Source: Methylococcaceae bacterium
GTDB taxonomy: Bacteria; Pseudomonadota; Gammaproteobacteria; Methylococcales; Methylomonadaceae
Assembly: GCA_030618325.1 (NCBI GenBank)
Contig: JAUXDP010000030.1
Span: forward strand, 1-16,928
DNA length: 16,928 bases
Direction: 5' to 3'
In this document: piece after piece, positions 1 through 7,628 of the stretch
Numbering within the stretch: position 1 is the stretch's first letter
Layout of the letters: each line of letters opens with the position of its first letter
Translations under genes and position numbers: made by a program
The notes under the pieces: model-generated
What the model saw: only the letters and a program-made list of their open reading frames with translations
What the model was told of the DNA's origin: nothing
Database searches by the model: none

Positions 1-340
1 TATTATTCATGGTGGACTCCTCTTTACTTCGTTAAAAACTGTTGGTGCATTATGACACCGTGGAAGGGAGAGGAGTCCATATCATCAACCTACATATTTC
101 CTTAATTTAATGGCCGTGGCGGTTACGGGTGGGAATTTCTAGTGGCTGATTTTGTGCCGCTAGCCACATTGCTGAAACAGTTGCAGATGTAGCTATGCAG
201 CTGTTAAAGCATCTTGCTCTCGACAAAAAACAACTCGTCTTTAATTCTGAAGCCGTGGCCTCGCGAAAATATGTCCGATTCTAGTGTGGCTAAGGCAACG
301 ACGCTCTACTTACGTTTCTATCTTCGGACTCAGTTCAAGG
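1..340. other. Intergenic stretch, no supported gene
   Basis: No reading frame here has both a plausible start and recognisable homology. A stop-bounded plus-strand frame of 44 codons (150-281) reads like ordinary protein (contains ASHIAETVADVAMQ) but has no good start and matches no family I know, so it may be the tail of a decayed gene or chance. The first 80 bases hold a nested inverted repeat, listed separately. No convincing terminator for the minus-strand gene ending at 341 was seen. Confidence 0.4.
13..79. repeat. Nested inverted repeat (possible element end or hairpin)
   Basis: TGGACTCCTCT at 13-23 is repeated inverted as AGAGGAGTCCA at 69-79, a perfect 11-bp match. Between them lies a second, shorter pair, GGTG (44-47) and CACC (56-59). 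The whole can fold into a stem with an internal hairpin. It could be the end of an insertion element, a terminator of a gene outside the window, or chance. No T-tract follows on either side. Confidence 0.35.
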
Positions 341-2653
341 CTAGCGATGCAATAAGACTGATACATCATTAGAGCCATTATTGGCGGTAACTAAATCAGG
401 TAAATCATCTTCATTGATGTCCACGATAACCACTGAACTAGGTAAAATGCCTGTTGCAAAATGGGAAGGTCCCTCAAACAGCCCATCGCCAAGACCAAAC
501 AATACTGAAACAGACGAATTATTAGTCGTTACTATATCGGGTATCTTATCGCCATTAATATCGGCTATAGCCGTAGAATATAGGTCTTCACCAGCAACGA
601 AGGTCTCCTGCTGCCCGAATGTTCCATCTCCCAAGCCTGGTAATATTGAAACATCACCCGAGCTGAAATTAGCGGTAACCAAATCAAGAAGCTGATCCCC
701 GTTAACATCTGCTATTTTCACTGACAAAGGCGCATCACCTGCAGCAAAACTTATTTCTGATTCAAAGGTTCCATCACCTTTACCCAATAACACGGAAACA
801 TCGTCAGAGAACTGATTAGCCGTAACTAGATCGGTCAGCTGATCGTTATTTACATCAGCTACTGCCACTGACCAGGGCCATTTTCCGGCAGCAACGCGTG
901 TCTGTGTTTTGAACGTGCCATCACCCAGGCCCAGTAATATCGAAACATCATCGGAACGCCAGTTAGCCGAGACCAGGTCGGGAATCTGATCTCCGTTAAA
1001 ATCGGAAACGGCAAGGGACCACGGATTATTACCCGCTTGAAAACGCACCTCTGGATTGAAGGTACCGTCGCCGTTCCCCAGTAACACCGAGATATCGTCA
1101 GATCCTCCGTTAGCTGTCAGTAAATCAATAATTTGATCGTTATTGACATCCGCTAATGCAATAGATCTTGGACCTTCTCCTACCGCAAAATGTAACTCTG
1201 AGCTAAAAGAACCATCTCCTAGCCCCAGTAAAACTGAAACATCATCGGATGACACATTGGCGGTAACCAGATCAATTATCTGATCATTATTCACATCCAT
1301 TGCTTGAACTGAATCTGGTGCATCACCGGCGGCTAAGCGCACATGCCCTCCAGTAGCCCCATTTCCCAGTAAAACCAGAATATCATTAGAACCACCATTT
1401 GCTGTGACTAAATCAAGTATTTTATCGTTATTAACATCTGCCACAGCGACCGATGTTGGCTCCATTCCTGTAGCATAAGGAATCGGTGGTCTGAAAGTGC
1501 CGTTACCCCGTCCAGACAAAATTAATATTTCATCCGTCCAATAACTCGTAGTAACCAGATCGGCTATTTGATCGTCATCGATATCTGCTACGACTATTGA
1601 TCCAGGCCCATCACCTGCTGAAAAGCGCTGCTCTATACTAAATTCGCCATTACTCTGGCCCAATAATACCGAGACATCATCGGATCGAAAATTAGTGGTA
1701 ACCAGGTCGAGTAGCTGGTCGCCATTAATATCAGCAACTGAAATTGAGTTAGGGAAATCTCCAACCTGCAAGTTGGTGGGGGCAGAGAATGAACCAAAGT
1801 CTTGGGCCAACAATATCGAAATAGAATTAGAAAACTGATTAGCGGTTACTAAATCAGGCTTCTGATCACTATTGATATCAACTACCGTAATCGAAACCGG
1901 ACCACTTCCCGTTGGAACCCGAATTTCCGCGTTAAAAGAGCTGTCACCCTGACCAAATAATACCGAAACATCATTAGATCGAAAATTTGCCGTAACCAAG
2001 TCGACTATTTGATCGTCATTAACATCTGTAATAACAATTGAATGCGGCCAGTCCCCGGCTGCATAACGAACCTGGGTGCCGAATTGTCCTGTACCGTCAC
2101 CCAGTAACACTGAGATGTCATCTGAACCACCATTAGCGGTAACCAGATCAGGTAGCTGATCACCATTGATATCCGCAATTGCTATCGAATCTGGCTTATC
2201 TCCAACCAGGAAATGCGCCGGGACACCAAATGTTCCATCCCCTTGCCCTAATAACACTGAAGCATCATTGGACAGGCGGTTAGCCGTAATCATGTCTATT
2301 AGCTGGTCACCATTGATATCAGCCAGGGCAACTGAAGTCGGTTCATTTCCAACTAAAGTTTTGTGGATATGCCCCGGATAAAGTAAAGAATTTGGTTGCG
2401 TAATGATTTGACCGAAATTTTCTTTTACCTGTTGAAAATCATCAAAATCGATCGCTCCATCATCATTCAAATCAGCTATCTGACACTTTGGAAGCAGGAT
2501 TAAATTCTGTTTAAAACAGCGCGCTACAACAGTAAGGTCTAAGCTATCCACTACACCATCGTTATTGATGTCAGAGTTACCTTGCCCCTGTGCAATATGG
2601 GAAATAAAAACCAGAGTAAAGGCGAAGGTTTGCATTAAAAATTTTATATTCAT
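341..2653 (-). CDS. Secreted dockerin protein with 14 FG-GAP/VCBS repeats
   Basis: 770 residues. An N-terminal signal peptide (hydrophobic core FAFTLVFISHI, small residues near 22-24) is followed by a dockerin type I-like module at about 26-82. That module has two calcium loops, DINNDGVVDSLD (28-39) and DLNDDGAIDFDD (61-72), with Cys46 and Cys57 between them. From about residue 111 to the end there are 14 tandem repeats of about 49 residues, each built on D-[IV]-N-x-D-Q-x-x-D-L-V-T-A-N followed by D-[VI]-S-V-L-L-G-x-G-D-G-T-F. These are FG-GAP/VCBS blades with integrin-type calcium loops, which normally form beta-propellers; 14 would make two seven-bladed propellers (inference). Repeat 7 is two residues short. 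It lies 45 bases downstream of the cohesin gene on the same strand, probably one transcript. No good Shine-Dalgarno precedes ATG 2653; ATG 2635 is an alternative start. Likely exported and surface- or matrix-bound through its dockerin; ligand unknown. Confidence 0.85.
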   Translation of the reverse strand: MNIKFLMQTFAFTLVFISHIAQGQGNSDINNDGVVDSLDLTVVARCFKQNLILLPKCQIADLNDDGAIDFDDFQQVKENFGQIITQPNSLLYPGHIHKTLVGNEPTSVALADINGDQLIDMITANRLSNDASVLLGQGDGTFGVPAHFLVGDKPDSIAIADINGDQLPDLVTANGGSDDISVLLGDGTGQFGTQVRYAAGDWPHSIVITDVNDDQIVDLVTANFRSNDVSVLFGQGDSSFNAEIRVPTGSGPVSITVVDINSDQKPDLVTANQFSNSISILLAQDFGSFSAPTNLQVGDFPNSISVADINGDQLLDLVTTNFRSDDVSVLLGQSNGEFSIEQRFSAGDGPGSIVVADIDDDQIADLVTTSYWTDEILILSGRGNGTFRPPIPYATGMEPTSVAVADVNNDKILDLVTANGGSNDILVLLGNGATGGHVRLAAGDAPDSVQAMDVNNDQIIDLVTANVSSDDVSVLLGLGDGSFSSELHFAVGEGPRSIALADVNNDQIIDLLTANGGSDDISVLLGNGDGTFNPEVRFQAGNNPWSLAVSDFNGDQIPDLVSANWRSDDVSILLGLGDGTFKTQTRVAAGKWPWSVAVADVNNDQLTDLVTANQFSDDVSVLLGKGDGTFESEISFAAGDAPLSVKIADVNGDQLLDLVTANFSSGDVSILPGLGDGTFGQQETFVAGEDLYSTAIADINGDKIPDIVTTNNSSVSVLFGLGDGLFEGPSHFATGILPSSVVIVDINEDDLPDLVTANNGSNDVSVLLHR

Positions 2654-2698
2654 AGGGGGGTAGTAATGTGATTACTAAATCAAAAATAATGGAAGTAG

Positions 2699-3277
2699 TT
2701 ATTTTGTATGTCGAAAAATACTTAGCCCAACAAGGCTCAATAAAGCGGGTGTAAACATAGCCAACGCTGCAGGCAACGGCACACTGCTAACTGTGGCATT
2801 GTTGATAGCATCTACAGCAATTGAACTAGGAATCAAATTGTCTCCTACGCCCATCAGATTTACTTTATTTAGATTTACAGGACTTTCACCGCGATCTTTT
2901 ATCTTAAAAGTAACTGTAGCTAATAAACCTTGCAGATCATGATTAGAATTTCCAAACGCAAACAAGCTGAAATTCACTTTATTTGAATCTATTTTCTTGT
3001 CGACATTTTCTCCGAATTCACCTGTTAAAAAATTGCCTTTGGTTACTGCTTGGGCTTCGAGAACTTGGGAATTAAATGTAATATCGAATTCATAACTTTG
3101 AATGATAGACTGGGATTGCACCTGATCAATTACCACAGCAACATCAAATGTTTCGTTAATATCAAAATCGGCTGTATTTTGTATTCCCAGCAACACGGGA
3201 TTTAGATCCAGAGAAACACTGACAGCCATCGCCTGGGACGATAAAGCTGATAAAAATAATAATGTATAGATGCGCAT
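2699..3277 (-). CDS. Cohesin-domain protein with PEP-CTERM-type (VPLPAA) sorting signal
   Basis: 192 residues. The signal peptide is MRIYTLLFLSALSSQAMA, with likely cleavage after residue 18. Residues about 20-163 form a beta-rich domain resembling cohesins: an opening strand pattern V-S-L-D-L-N-P, then FDVAVVID, YEFDITFNSQVLEA and LLATVTFKI. The C-terminus is a tripartite sorting signal: VPLPAA (166-171), a hydrophobic helix (about 172-187) and a basic end RHTK. The VPLPAA form is a known gammaproteobacterial variant of PEP-CTERM, processed by exosortase and linked to exopolysaccharide export; no exosortase is in this window. A start at ATG 3277 is supported by GGGAA seven bases upstream. 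The gene directly precedes the dockerin-FG-GAP gene, suggesting the two proteins bind each other. The cohesin assignment rests on fold-like sequence pattern and on the neighbour, so it is less certain than the sorting signal. Confidence 0.8.
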   Translation of the reverse strand: MRIYTLLFLSALSSQAMAVSVSLDLNPVLLGIQNTADFDINETFDVAVVIDQVQSQSIIQSYEFDITFNSQVLEAQAVTKGNFLTGEFGENVDKKIDSNKVNFSLFAFGNSNHDLQGLLATVTFKIKDRGESPVNLNKVNLMGVGDNLIPSSIAVDAINNATVSSVPLPAALAMFTPALLSLVGLSIFRHTK

Positions 3278-3354
3278 TTAGATTCCCAATTTAAAGTTCT
3301 CGGTACTTGCCATTAACAATCACATGCGTGACTGTTAGAGATGCTAAGCAAGTT

Positions 3355-3385
3355 AAAGCTACTGTAGTCATCTACAGTAAGCTTT
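3355..3385. repeat. Hairpin upstream of the cohesin/dockerin unit
   Basis: AAAGCT-ACTGTAG (3355-3367) and CTACAGT-A-AGCTTT (3372-3385) form a 13-bp stem with one bulged A and a TCAT loop. It lies about 80 bases upstream of ATG 3277. On the plus strand the stem ends in a short T run (3383-3387), so it could stop transcription entering from that side. Read in the direction of the cohesin gene it could be a leader hairpin or operator. I could not find a convincing -35/-10 pair for the unit. Confidence 0.45.
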
Positions 3386-3457
3386 TTCAACGTAATACTG
3401 CAAAATGAATGAGTATTAAACGATACCGTGGAGTTTAAAGATATATTACCCTTGTAT

Positions 3458-3615
3458 GGACACCTCTATTAATTCATGACTGGCATCTACACGCTTAAAA
3501 TATTCGGTAACTGCGTTGAAAATCTTGTTAATAGCCTGCTATTAACTGCAATCTTCGCCTTGTTCTCAAATATTTTAAACGCATATCTGCTCAGCCAGAA
3601 TTAATAGAGATGCCC
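3458..3615. mobile_element. MITE-like element, family A copy 1
   Basis: A 158-bp element present again at 9741-9898 with about a dozen mismatches by eye. Its ends are inverted repeats of about 18 bp: left GGACACCTCTATTAATTC, right end the reverse complement of GGGCATCTCTATTAATTC. Inside are a second pair of arms (CGCTTAAAATATT and AATATTTTAAACG) and a central perfect palindrome GTTAATAGC-CT-GCTATTAAC, so the whole strand can fold on itself. It has no coding capacity for a transposase. Flanks are AT-rich (TAT on the left, TAA on the right), and no clean duplication is visible for this copy. Sits in the gap upstream of bpt. Confidence 0.8.
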
Positions 3616-3977
3616 TAATGATGTAAAGTACTTTGTTTTTTGTAATTATTCCATCAAGTTAGCACACTAACATTATTACATCTATCCCATCAAGGAAAAG
3701 TTGAATGACTAGTCAAACTAAGGTCCAATTGAGTTGATTGGCTTTTCTTCTTAATGCTCTAATATATTCCATTAAATCAGTTTGTTGGGGGGGTAATTCA
3801 GCACTAGGTTCTTCGTCAGCTTACAAATTTTAGAAAAAGTTATTAGCTGCCGAATCTGAGACACCCGCTTTATTCAAAGTCAAACTTATTATCATGGTAA
3901 GCATGTTGAGATGTAATGCTTATCGATTGTTGAGGTATAATTCTTTTGTCATAGCTACTAATGATACATAACCTTCG
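3616..3977. other. Intergenic gap before bpt
   Basis: 362 bases, AT-rich, without a supported gene. A short minus-strand frame starting at ATG 3774 encodes about 19 residues (MEYIRALRRKANQLNWTLV) and could be a gene remnant, but I cannot place it. The downstream part contains the candidate -10 for bpt. A small inverted pair CCAAT/ATTGG (3725-3741) is followed by a pyrimidine-rich run but is too weak to call a terminator. Confidence 0.4.
3936..3941 (+). promoter_or_regulatory. Candidate -10 box for bpt
   Basis: A perfect TATAAT hexamer lies about 37 bases before the proposed TTG start of bpt. No good -35 sits at 16-18 bases; TTGAGA at 3906-3911 is too distant (24 bases). It is plausible as the bpt promoter because the upstream side is a mobile element and the preceding genes face away. 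Confidence 0.35.
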
Positions 3978-4691
3978 TTGATTTCGATTCCTTTATTTTT
4001 AAATCAAGAACATAAGTGTGGGTATCTGGATAATCGAATCGAGCAGTCCGCATTTGTTCATCCTGATTGTTCGCTTTCAGGCCCAATTTACAGCCAGCTT
4101 TTAGAGCATGGCTTTCGTAGAAGTGGAGATTTGGTCTACAAACCACTTTGTCGACAATGTTCAGCCTGTATTCCAGTTAGAATTGCAGTTGATGATTTTC
4201 GACCCTCTCGAAGTCAAAAGCGGATTTTACGAAATGAGAGATTAGTTTCTGTAAAAGTAAAGTCCCAAGCATTTGAACAGATTCATTACGACCTTTATTT
4301 GAAATACCAACAGACAAGACATACTGGGGGAGGGATGGCTGATTCCGACCCGGAAGAATATTTCAACTTTCTCTCAAGTTCCTGGTGCAATTCTCTGTTT
4401 GTGGAGTTTTATTTAGATGACACGCTGGTTGCAATAGCCGTTGTCGATCAATTGAATAATGCACTATCTGCGGTATATACTTTTTTTGATCCTGAGTTTT
4501 CTAAGTATAGCTTAGGAACTTATGCGGTATTGTGGCAGATTCAATATGCACAAAAATTGCATCTGCCATGGTTGTATCTTGGCTATTGGATTAAGGGTTG
4601 CCAAAAAATGTCTTATAAAAGTAAATTTCGGCCATTTCAGGCATATATTGATGAAGAATGGCGGCAATTTGATGAGGATGAGGGAGGGTGA
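3978..4691 (+). CDS. bpt: Aspartate/glutamate leucyltransferase
   Basis: 237 residues, normal length for Bpt (ATE1-like, GNAT-related). It transfers leucine from Leu-tRNA to proteins with N-terminal Asp or Glu, making them N-degrons for ClpS-ClpAP; cytoplasmic. Seen here: the N-terminal half with GFRRSGDLVYKPLCRQC (45-61) and CSACIPVRI, the YQQTRHTGGGM segment, and the C-terminal SLGTYAVLWQI, LYLGYWIKGCQKMSYK and KFRPFQ motifs, all typical of the family. Start choice is difficult: an in-frame TAA at 3969-3971 leaves only TTG at 3978 before IPLFLNQEHKCGYL, which aligns with the usual Bpt N-terminus, and there is no Shine-Dalgarno. ATG 3961 is out of frame and stops after six codons. It lies upstream of infA and opposite clpA/clpS, the usual neighbourhood and a fit with shared N-degron function. 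Confidence 0.9.
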   Translation: MISIPLFLNQEHKCGYLDNRIEQSAFVHPDCSLSGPIYSQLLEHGFRRSGDLVYKPLCRQCSACIPVRIAVDDFRPSRSQKRILRNERLVSVKVKSQAFEQIHYDLYLKYQQTRHTGGGMADSDPEEYFNFLSSSWCNSLFVEFYLDDTLVAIAVVDQLNNALSAVYTFFDPEFSKYSLGTYAVLWQIQYAQKLHLPWLYLGYWIKGCQKMSYKSKFRPFQAYIDEEWRQFDEDEGG

Positions 4692-4793
4692 ATATTTAAT
4701 TTCTTTGCCCCTTTTCTCTAAGAACCTGATCAAGATCTACTGTGCCACCGTCAGTTACGCCTGGGGTGGTGTCCGTAATCTCCATTTACTTCA

Positions 4794-4934
4794 GGGGGCC
4801 TCTAATAATTCGAATTTTTGCTCGAGTTCAATGCGGATGATTTTCGAGAATCGCAATGTATAAGGGATACATGAGGATTGCAGGAAATCATCCAACGCCG
4901 AAACCGGACAAAAAGGCAATTATTAGAGGTTCCC
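4794..4934. mobile_element. MITE-like element, family B copy 1
   Basis: A 141-bp element flanked by a 4-bp target duplication TTCA (4790-4793 and 4935-4938). Terminal inverted repeats are GGGGGCCTCTAATAATT on the left and, read inward from the right, GGGAACCTCTAATAATT. The interior is a long imperfect hairpin (arms starting GCGGATGATTTTC and ending ATCCAACGC). A second copy lies at 13915-14053. No transposase is encoded. It occupies the gap between bpt and infA and so may separate infA from bpt transcription or alter its promoter region (inference). Confidence 0.85.
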
Positions 4935-5083
4935 TTCATGTAAACTCCGGTTTCTGCGCTCCGTTCGCACGTAACGATCTTGAAATAGATTCTATCGAGT
5001 TGAGCGGTGACATTATTGATCCTCAATAGATTGTTTCTATGTTAATATAGTGAGTTATTTTATTATTTACTCAAAAACTAGAA

Positions 5084-5302
5084 ATGGCTAAAGAAGATCA
5101 AATTGAAATGGAAGGCAAGGTTATAGAAACCTTGCCAAATGCGATGTTTCGCGTTGAACTAGAGAACGGTCACGTGGTAACAGCGCATATTTCCGGCAAA
5201 ATGCGCAAACATTACATTCGCATTTTAACCGGAGATTCTGTAAAAGTTGAAATGACTCCTTACGATTTAACTAAGGGCCGTATTACATTTCGTATGCGTT
5301 AA
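5084..5302 (+). CDS. infA: Translation initiation factor IF-1
   Basis: 72 residues, the standard length. IF-1 is a single S1/OB-fold protein that binds the 30S A site and works with IF-2 and IF-3. The sequence carries the family landmarks: MAKEDQIEMEGKVIETLPNA at the start, FRVELENGHVVTAHISGKMR in the middle, and the HYIRILTGDSVKVEMTPYDL and KGRITFRMR end. The start ATG 5084 follows AT-rich sequence with no clear Shine-Dalgarno. The gene converges on clpA with only 25 bases between stop codons, as in many gammaproteobacteria. The family B MITE lies 149 bases upstream, so the infA promoter is probably between 4939 and 5083, but I could not define it. Confidence 0.97.
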   Translation: MAKEDQIEMEGKVIETLPNAMFRVELENGHVVTAHISGKMRKHYIRILTGDSVKVEMTPYDLTKGRITFRMR

Positions 5303-5327
5303 GTATTGTTTTATACAGCATCCTTTT

Positions 5328-7616
5328 TTAGGATTGCTCGCTATTTTCCGGAATACTGAGCTCTTTACTTTCAATCGTAAACGTCAGTTTTTTGTCTTCT
5401 ACGAAAATTCGCACATGGCCGCCATTGGCCAGTTTTCCAAATAATAAATCATTTGCCAGAGGCTTTTTGATTTCCTCTTGAATCAATCTGGCCATCGGGC
5501 GTGCGCCCATTTTAGGGTCACAGCCATGTTCTGCTAGCCAAAGCCGTGCGTCTGGGTCTAAGGACAACGTCACATGCTTATCAGCTAATAATGTTTCCAG
5601 TTCAAAAATGAACTTGTCGACGACATTACCTACGATGCTAATATCCAGCGGTTTAAACTGAATGATGGCATCCAGACGATTGCGGAATTCAGGGGAAAAA
5701 GCTTTTTCCACCACCCTCATACTGTCGCTACTGTGTTCCTGTTTGGTAAAACCAATGGATGCGCGGCTACCTTCCTCGGCTCCTGCATTGGTGGTCATGA
5801 CCATGATAATATTTCTGAAATCGGTTTTACGGCCGTTATTATCGGTTAATGTGCCATGATCCATAACCTGCAATAACAAATTAAAGACATCGGGGTGAGC
5901 TTTTTCCAATTCATCCAGTAATAACACTGCATGCGGATTTTTGTTGACTTGTTCGGTCAACAGGCCGCCCTGATCGTAACCTACATAACCTGGGGGTGCT
6001 CCAATCAAGCGTGATACGGTATGTCTTTCCATATATTCAGACATATCGAAACGGATCAGCTCTACGCCTAGAATTTTTGCCAATTGTTTGGTTACTTCCG
6101 TTTTGCCAACGCCTGTAGGGCCAGCGAACAAGAAGGAACCAATGGTTTTTGTGGTATCTCTTAAACCGGCTCTGGACATTTTAATGGCAGACGCCAGGGC
6201 AGTGATAGCCTCATCCTGGCCGAACACCAGCATTTTAAGGTTTTTCTCAAGATCTAGTAGTTTGTCTTTATCATTTGAAGAAACCGATCTAGGTGGAATT
6301 CTTGCTATTTTGGCAACAATACTTTCAATTTCAGGGGTGTCAATAAGTTTTTTGCGATCATCTTCGGGTAGTAAACGCTGGCCTGCCCCTGCTTCATCAA
6401 TGACATCAATGGCTTTATCAGGTAGCTGGCGGTCTGTAATATAACGATCCGATAATTCGGCAGCAACGCGCAGTCCTTCTATTGAATATTTAATATCGTG
6501 GTGTTCTTCAAAGCGGGATTTAAGTCCCTGTAAAATCTTGAAGGTATCATCGACAGAGGGTTCCACTATATCCACTTTTTGAAAACGTCTGGCCAATGCA
6601 TGGTCTTTTTCAAAAATACCCCGATATTCTTGATAGGTTGTTGAACCTATACAGCGTAATTGACCCGAAGCCAGCATCGGTTTGATTAAATTGGATGCAT
6701 CCATGACGCCGCCAGATGCGGAGCCTGCGCCAATAATGGTGTGAATCTCGTCAATAAATAAAATTGACTGAGGTTCTTTTTTTAGCTGGCCCATGAGTGC
6801 TTTAAGGCGTTTTTCAAAGTCACCCCGGTATTTTGTGCCGGCAACTAGAGCCCCCAAATCCAAGGAGTAAATAACGCTGCCAATTAAAACATCGGGGATG
6901 TCTTCTTCAACGATTTTCTTTGCTAGACCTTCCGCGATCGCAGTTTTTCCTACTCCCGCTTCTCCTACTAAAAGAGGGTTGTTTTTTCTGCGACGACACA
7001 GGATTTGGATGGTGCGTTCAAGCTCTTCTTCTCTACCAATCAGAGGATCAATTTTCCCTTCAACGGCTTCTTGATTCAGGTTGGTTGCAAATTTCTCCAG
7101 TGGGCTTTCAGGTTGTTCCTGCACATTGGGGTCTGTTCCTTCAATGCCTGGGTTTGCGTCAGAGTCAGTTTCATCGCTCTGGGTGGACTTGGACACACCG
7201 TGAGCAAGGAAATTAACGACATCAAGGCGATTGAGATCTTGTTTGTGTAATAGATAAATGGCGTGGGAATCCTGTTCGCTAAATAATGCAACCAATAAAT
7301 TAGCACCTGTGACCTCTTTTTTATCTGAAGCCTGAACGTGAAAGACCGCTCTTTGCAGAACTCTCTGAAAACCAAGTGTTGGTTGTGTTTCGCGTTGTAT
7401 ATCTTTTGGAATCAGGGAAATAGTTTCATCTATGAACTGCGTCAGTTCACCGCGTAAGGCATTGATGTTGCAATTGCAGGCGTTTAAAACCGTAATCGCC
7501 GAATTATTATCCAGCAATGCCAACAGTAGATGCTCGACAGTTATAAATTCATGACGCTTTTCATGGGCATTTTTAAATGCTTGATTTAAAGTATATTCAA
7601 GTTCTTTGTTCAGCAT
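5328..7616 (-). CDS. clpA: ATP-dependent Clp protease ATP-binding subunit ClpA
   Basis: 762 residues, close to the E. coli length. ClpA is a hexameric AAA+ unfoldase that feeds substrates to ClpP and accepts N-degron cargo from ClpS. Domains in order: an N-terminal repeat domain (1-145) that binds ClpS; an acidic linker (about 146-175); D1 with Walker A GEAGVGKT (218-225) and Walker B ILFIDE (285-290); D2 with Walker A GPTGVGKT (499-506) and Walker B LLLDE (565-569); and the C-terminal small domain with GARPMARLIQ. The ClpP-docking loop reads IGF (621-623). ATG 7616 is preceded by AGGAG at normal spacing. clpS lies 12 bases upstream, so the two are co-transcribed as clpS-clpA. Intact, no anomalies seen; clpP itself is not in the window. 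Confidence 0.98.
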   Translation of the reverse strand: MLNKELEYTLNQAFKNAHEKRHEFITVEHLLLALLDNNSAITVLNACNCNINALRGELTQFIDETISLIPKDIQRETQPTLGFQRVLQRAVFHVQASDKKEVTGANLLVALFSEQDSHAIYLLHKQDLNRLDVVNFLAHGVSKSTQSDETDSDANPGIEGTDPNVQEQPESPLEKFATNLNQEAVEGKIDPLIGREEELERTIQILCRRRKNNPLLVGEAGVGKTAIAEGLAKKIVEEDIPDVLIGSVIYSLDLGALVAGTKYRGDFEKRLKALMGQLKKEPQSILFIDEIHTIIGAGSASGGVMDASNLIKPMLASGQLRCIGSTTYQEYRGIFEKDHALARRFQKVDIVEPSVDDTFKILQGLKSRFEEHHDIKYSIEGLRVAAELSDRYITDRQLPDKAIDVIDEAGAGQRLLPEDDRKKLIDTPEIESIVAKIARIPPRSVSSNDKDKLLDLEKNLKMLVFGQDEAITALASAIKMSRAGLRDTTKTIGSFLFAGPTGVGKTEVTKQLAKILGVELIRFDMSEYMERHTVSRLIGAPPGYVGYDQGGLLTEQVNKNPHAVLLLDELEKAHPDVFNLLLQVMDHGTLTDNNGRKTDFRNIIMVMTTNAGAEEGSRASIGFTKQEHSSDSMRVVEKAFSPEFRNRLDAIIQFKPLDISIVGNVVDKFIFELETLLADKHVTLSLDPDARLWLAEHGCDPKMGARPMARLIQEEIKKPLANDLLFGKLANGGHVRIFVEDKKLTFTIESKELSIPENSEQS

Positions 7617-7628
7617 AGTTGCTCCTGG

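Noticed and set aside
381..695. Plus-strand frames opposite the FG-GAP gene (also 2166-2381)
   Set aside because: They are antisense shadows produced by the regular codon pattern of the repeats and have no start context or homology.
4692..4790. Minus-strand frame of 29 codons starting MEITDTTPGVTDGG
   Set aside because: Too short, ends beside a mobile element and matches no family I can name with confidence.
4802..5026. Minus-strand open frame with FVRFRRWMISC core, echoed at 13562-14041
   Set aside because: Both frames owe the shared peptide to the family B MITE they cross; they have no ribosome binding site and the frames continue into unrelated sequence or the shadow of a real gene.
5317..5338. 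Hairpin AGCATCCT/AGGATTGCT between infA and clpA as a bidirectional terminator
   Set aside because: The stem has a bulge, overlaps the clpA stop codon and has no T-tract outside the stem on either strand.
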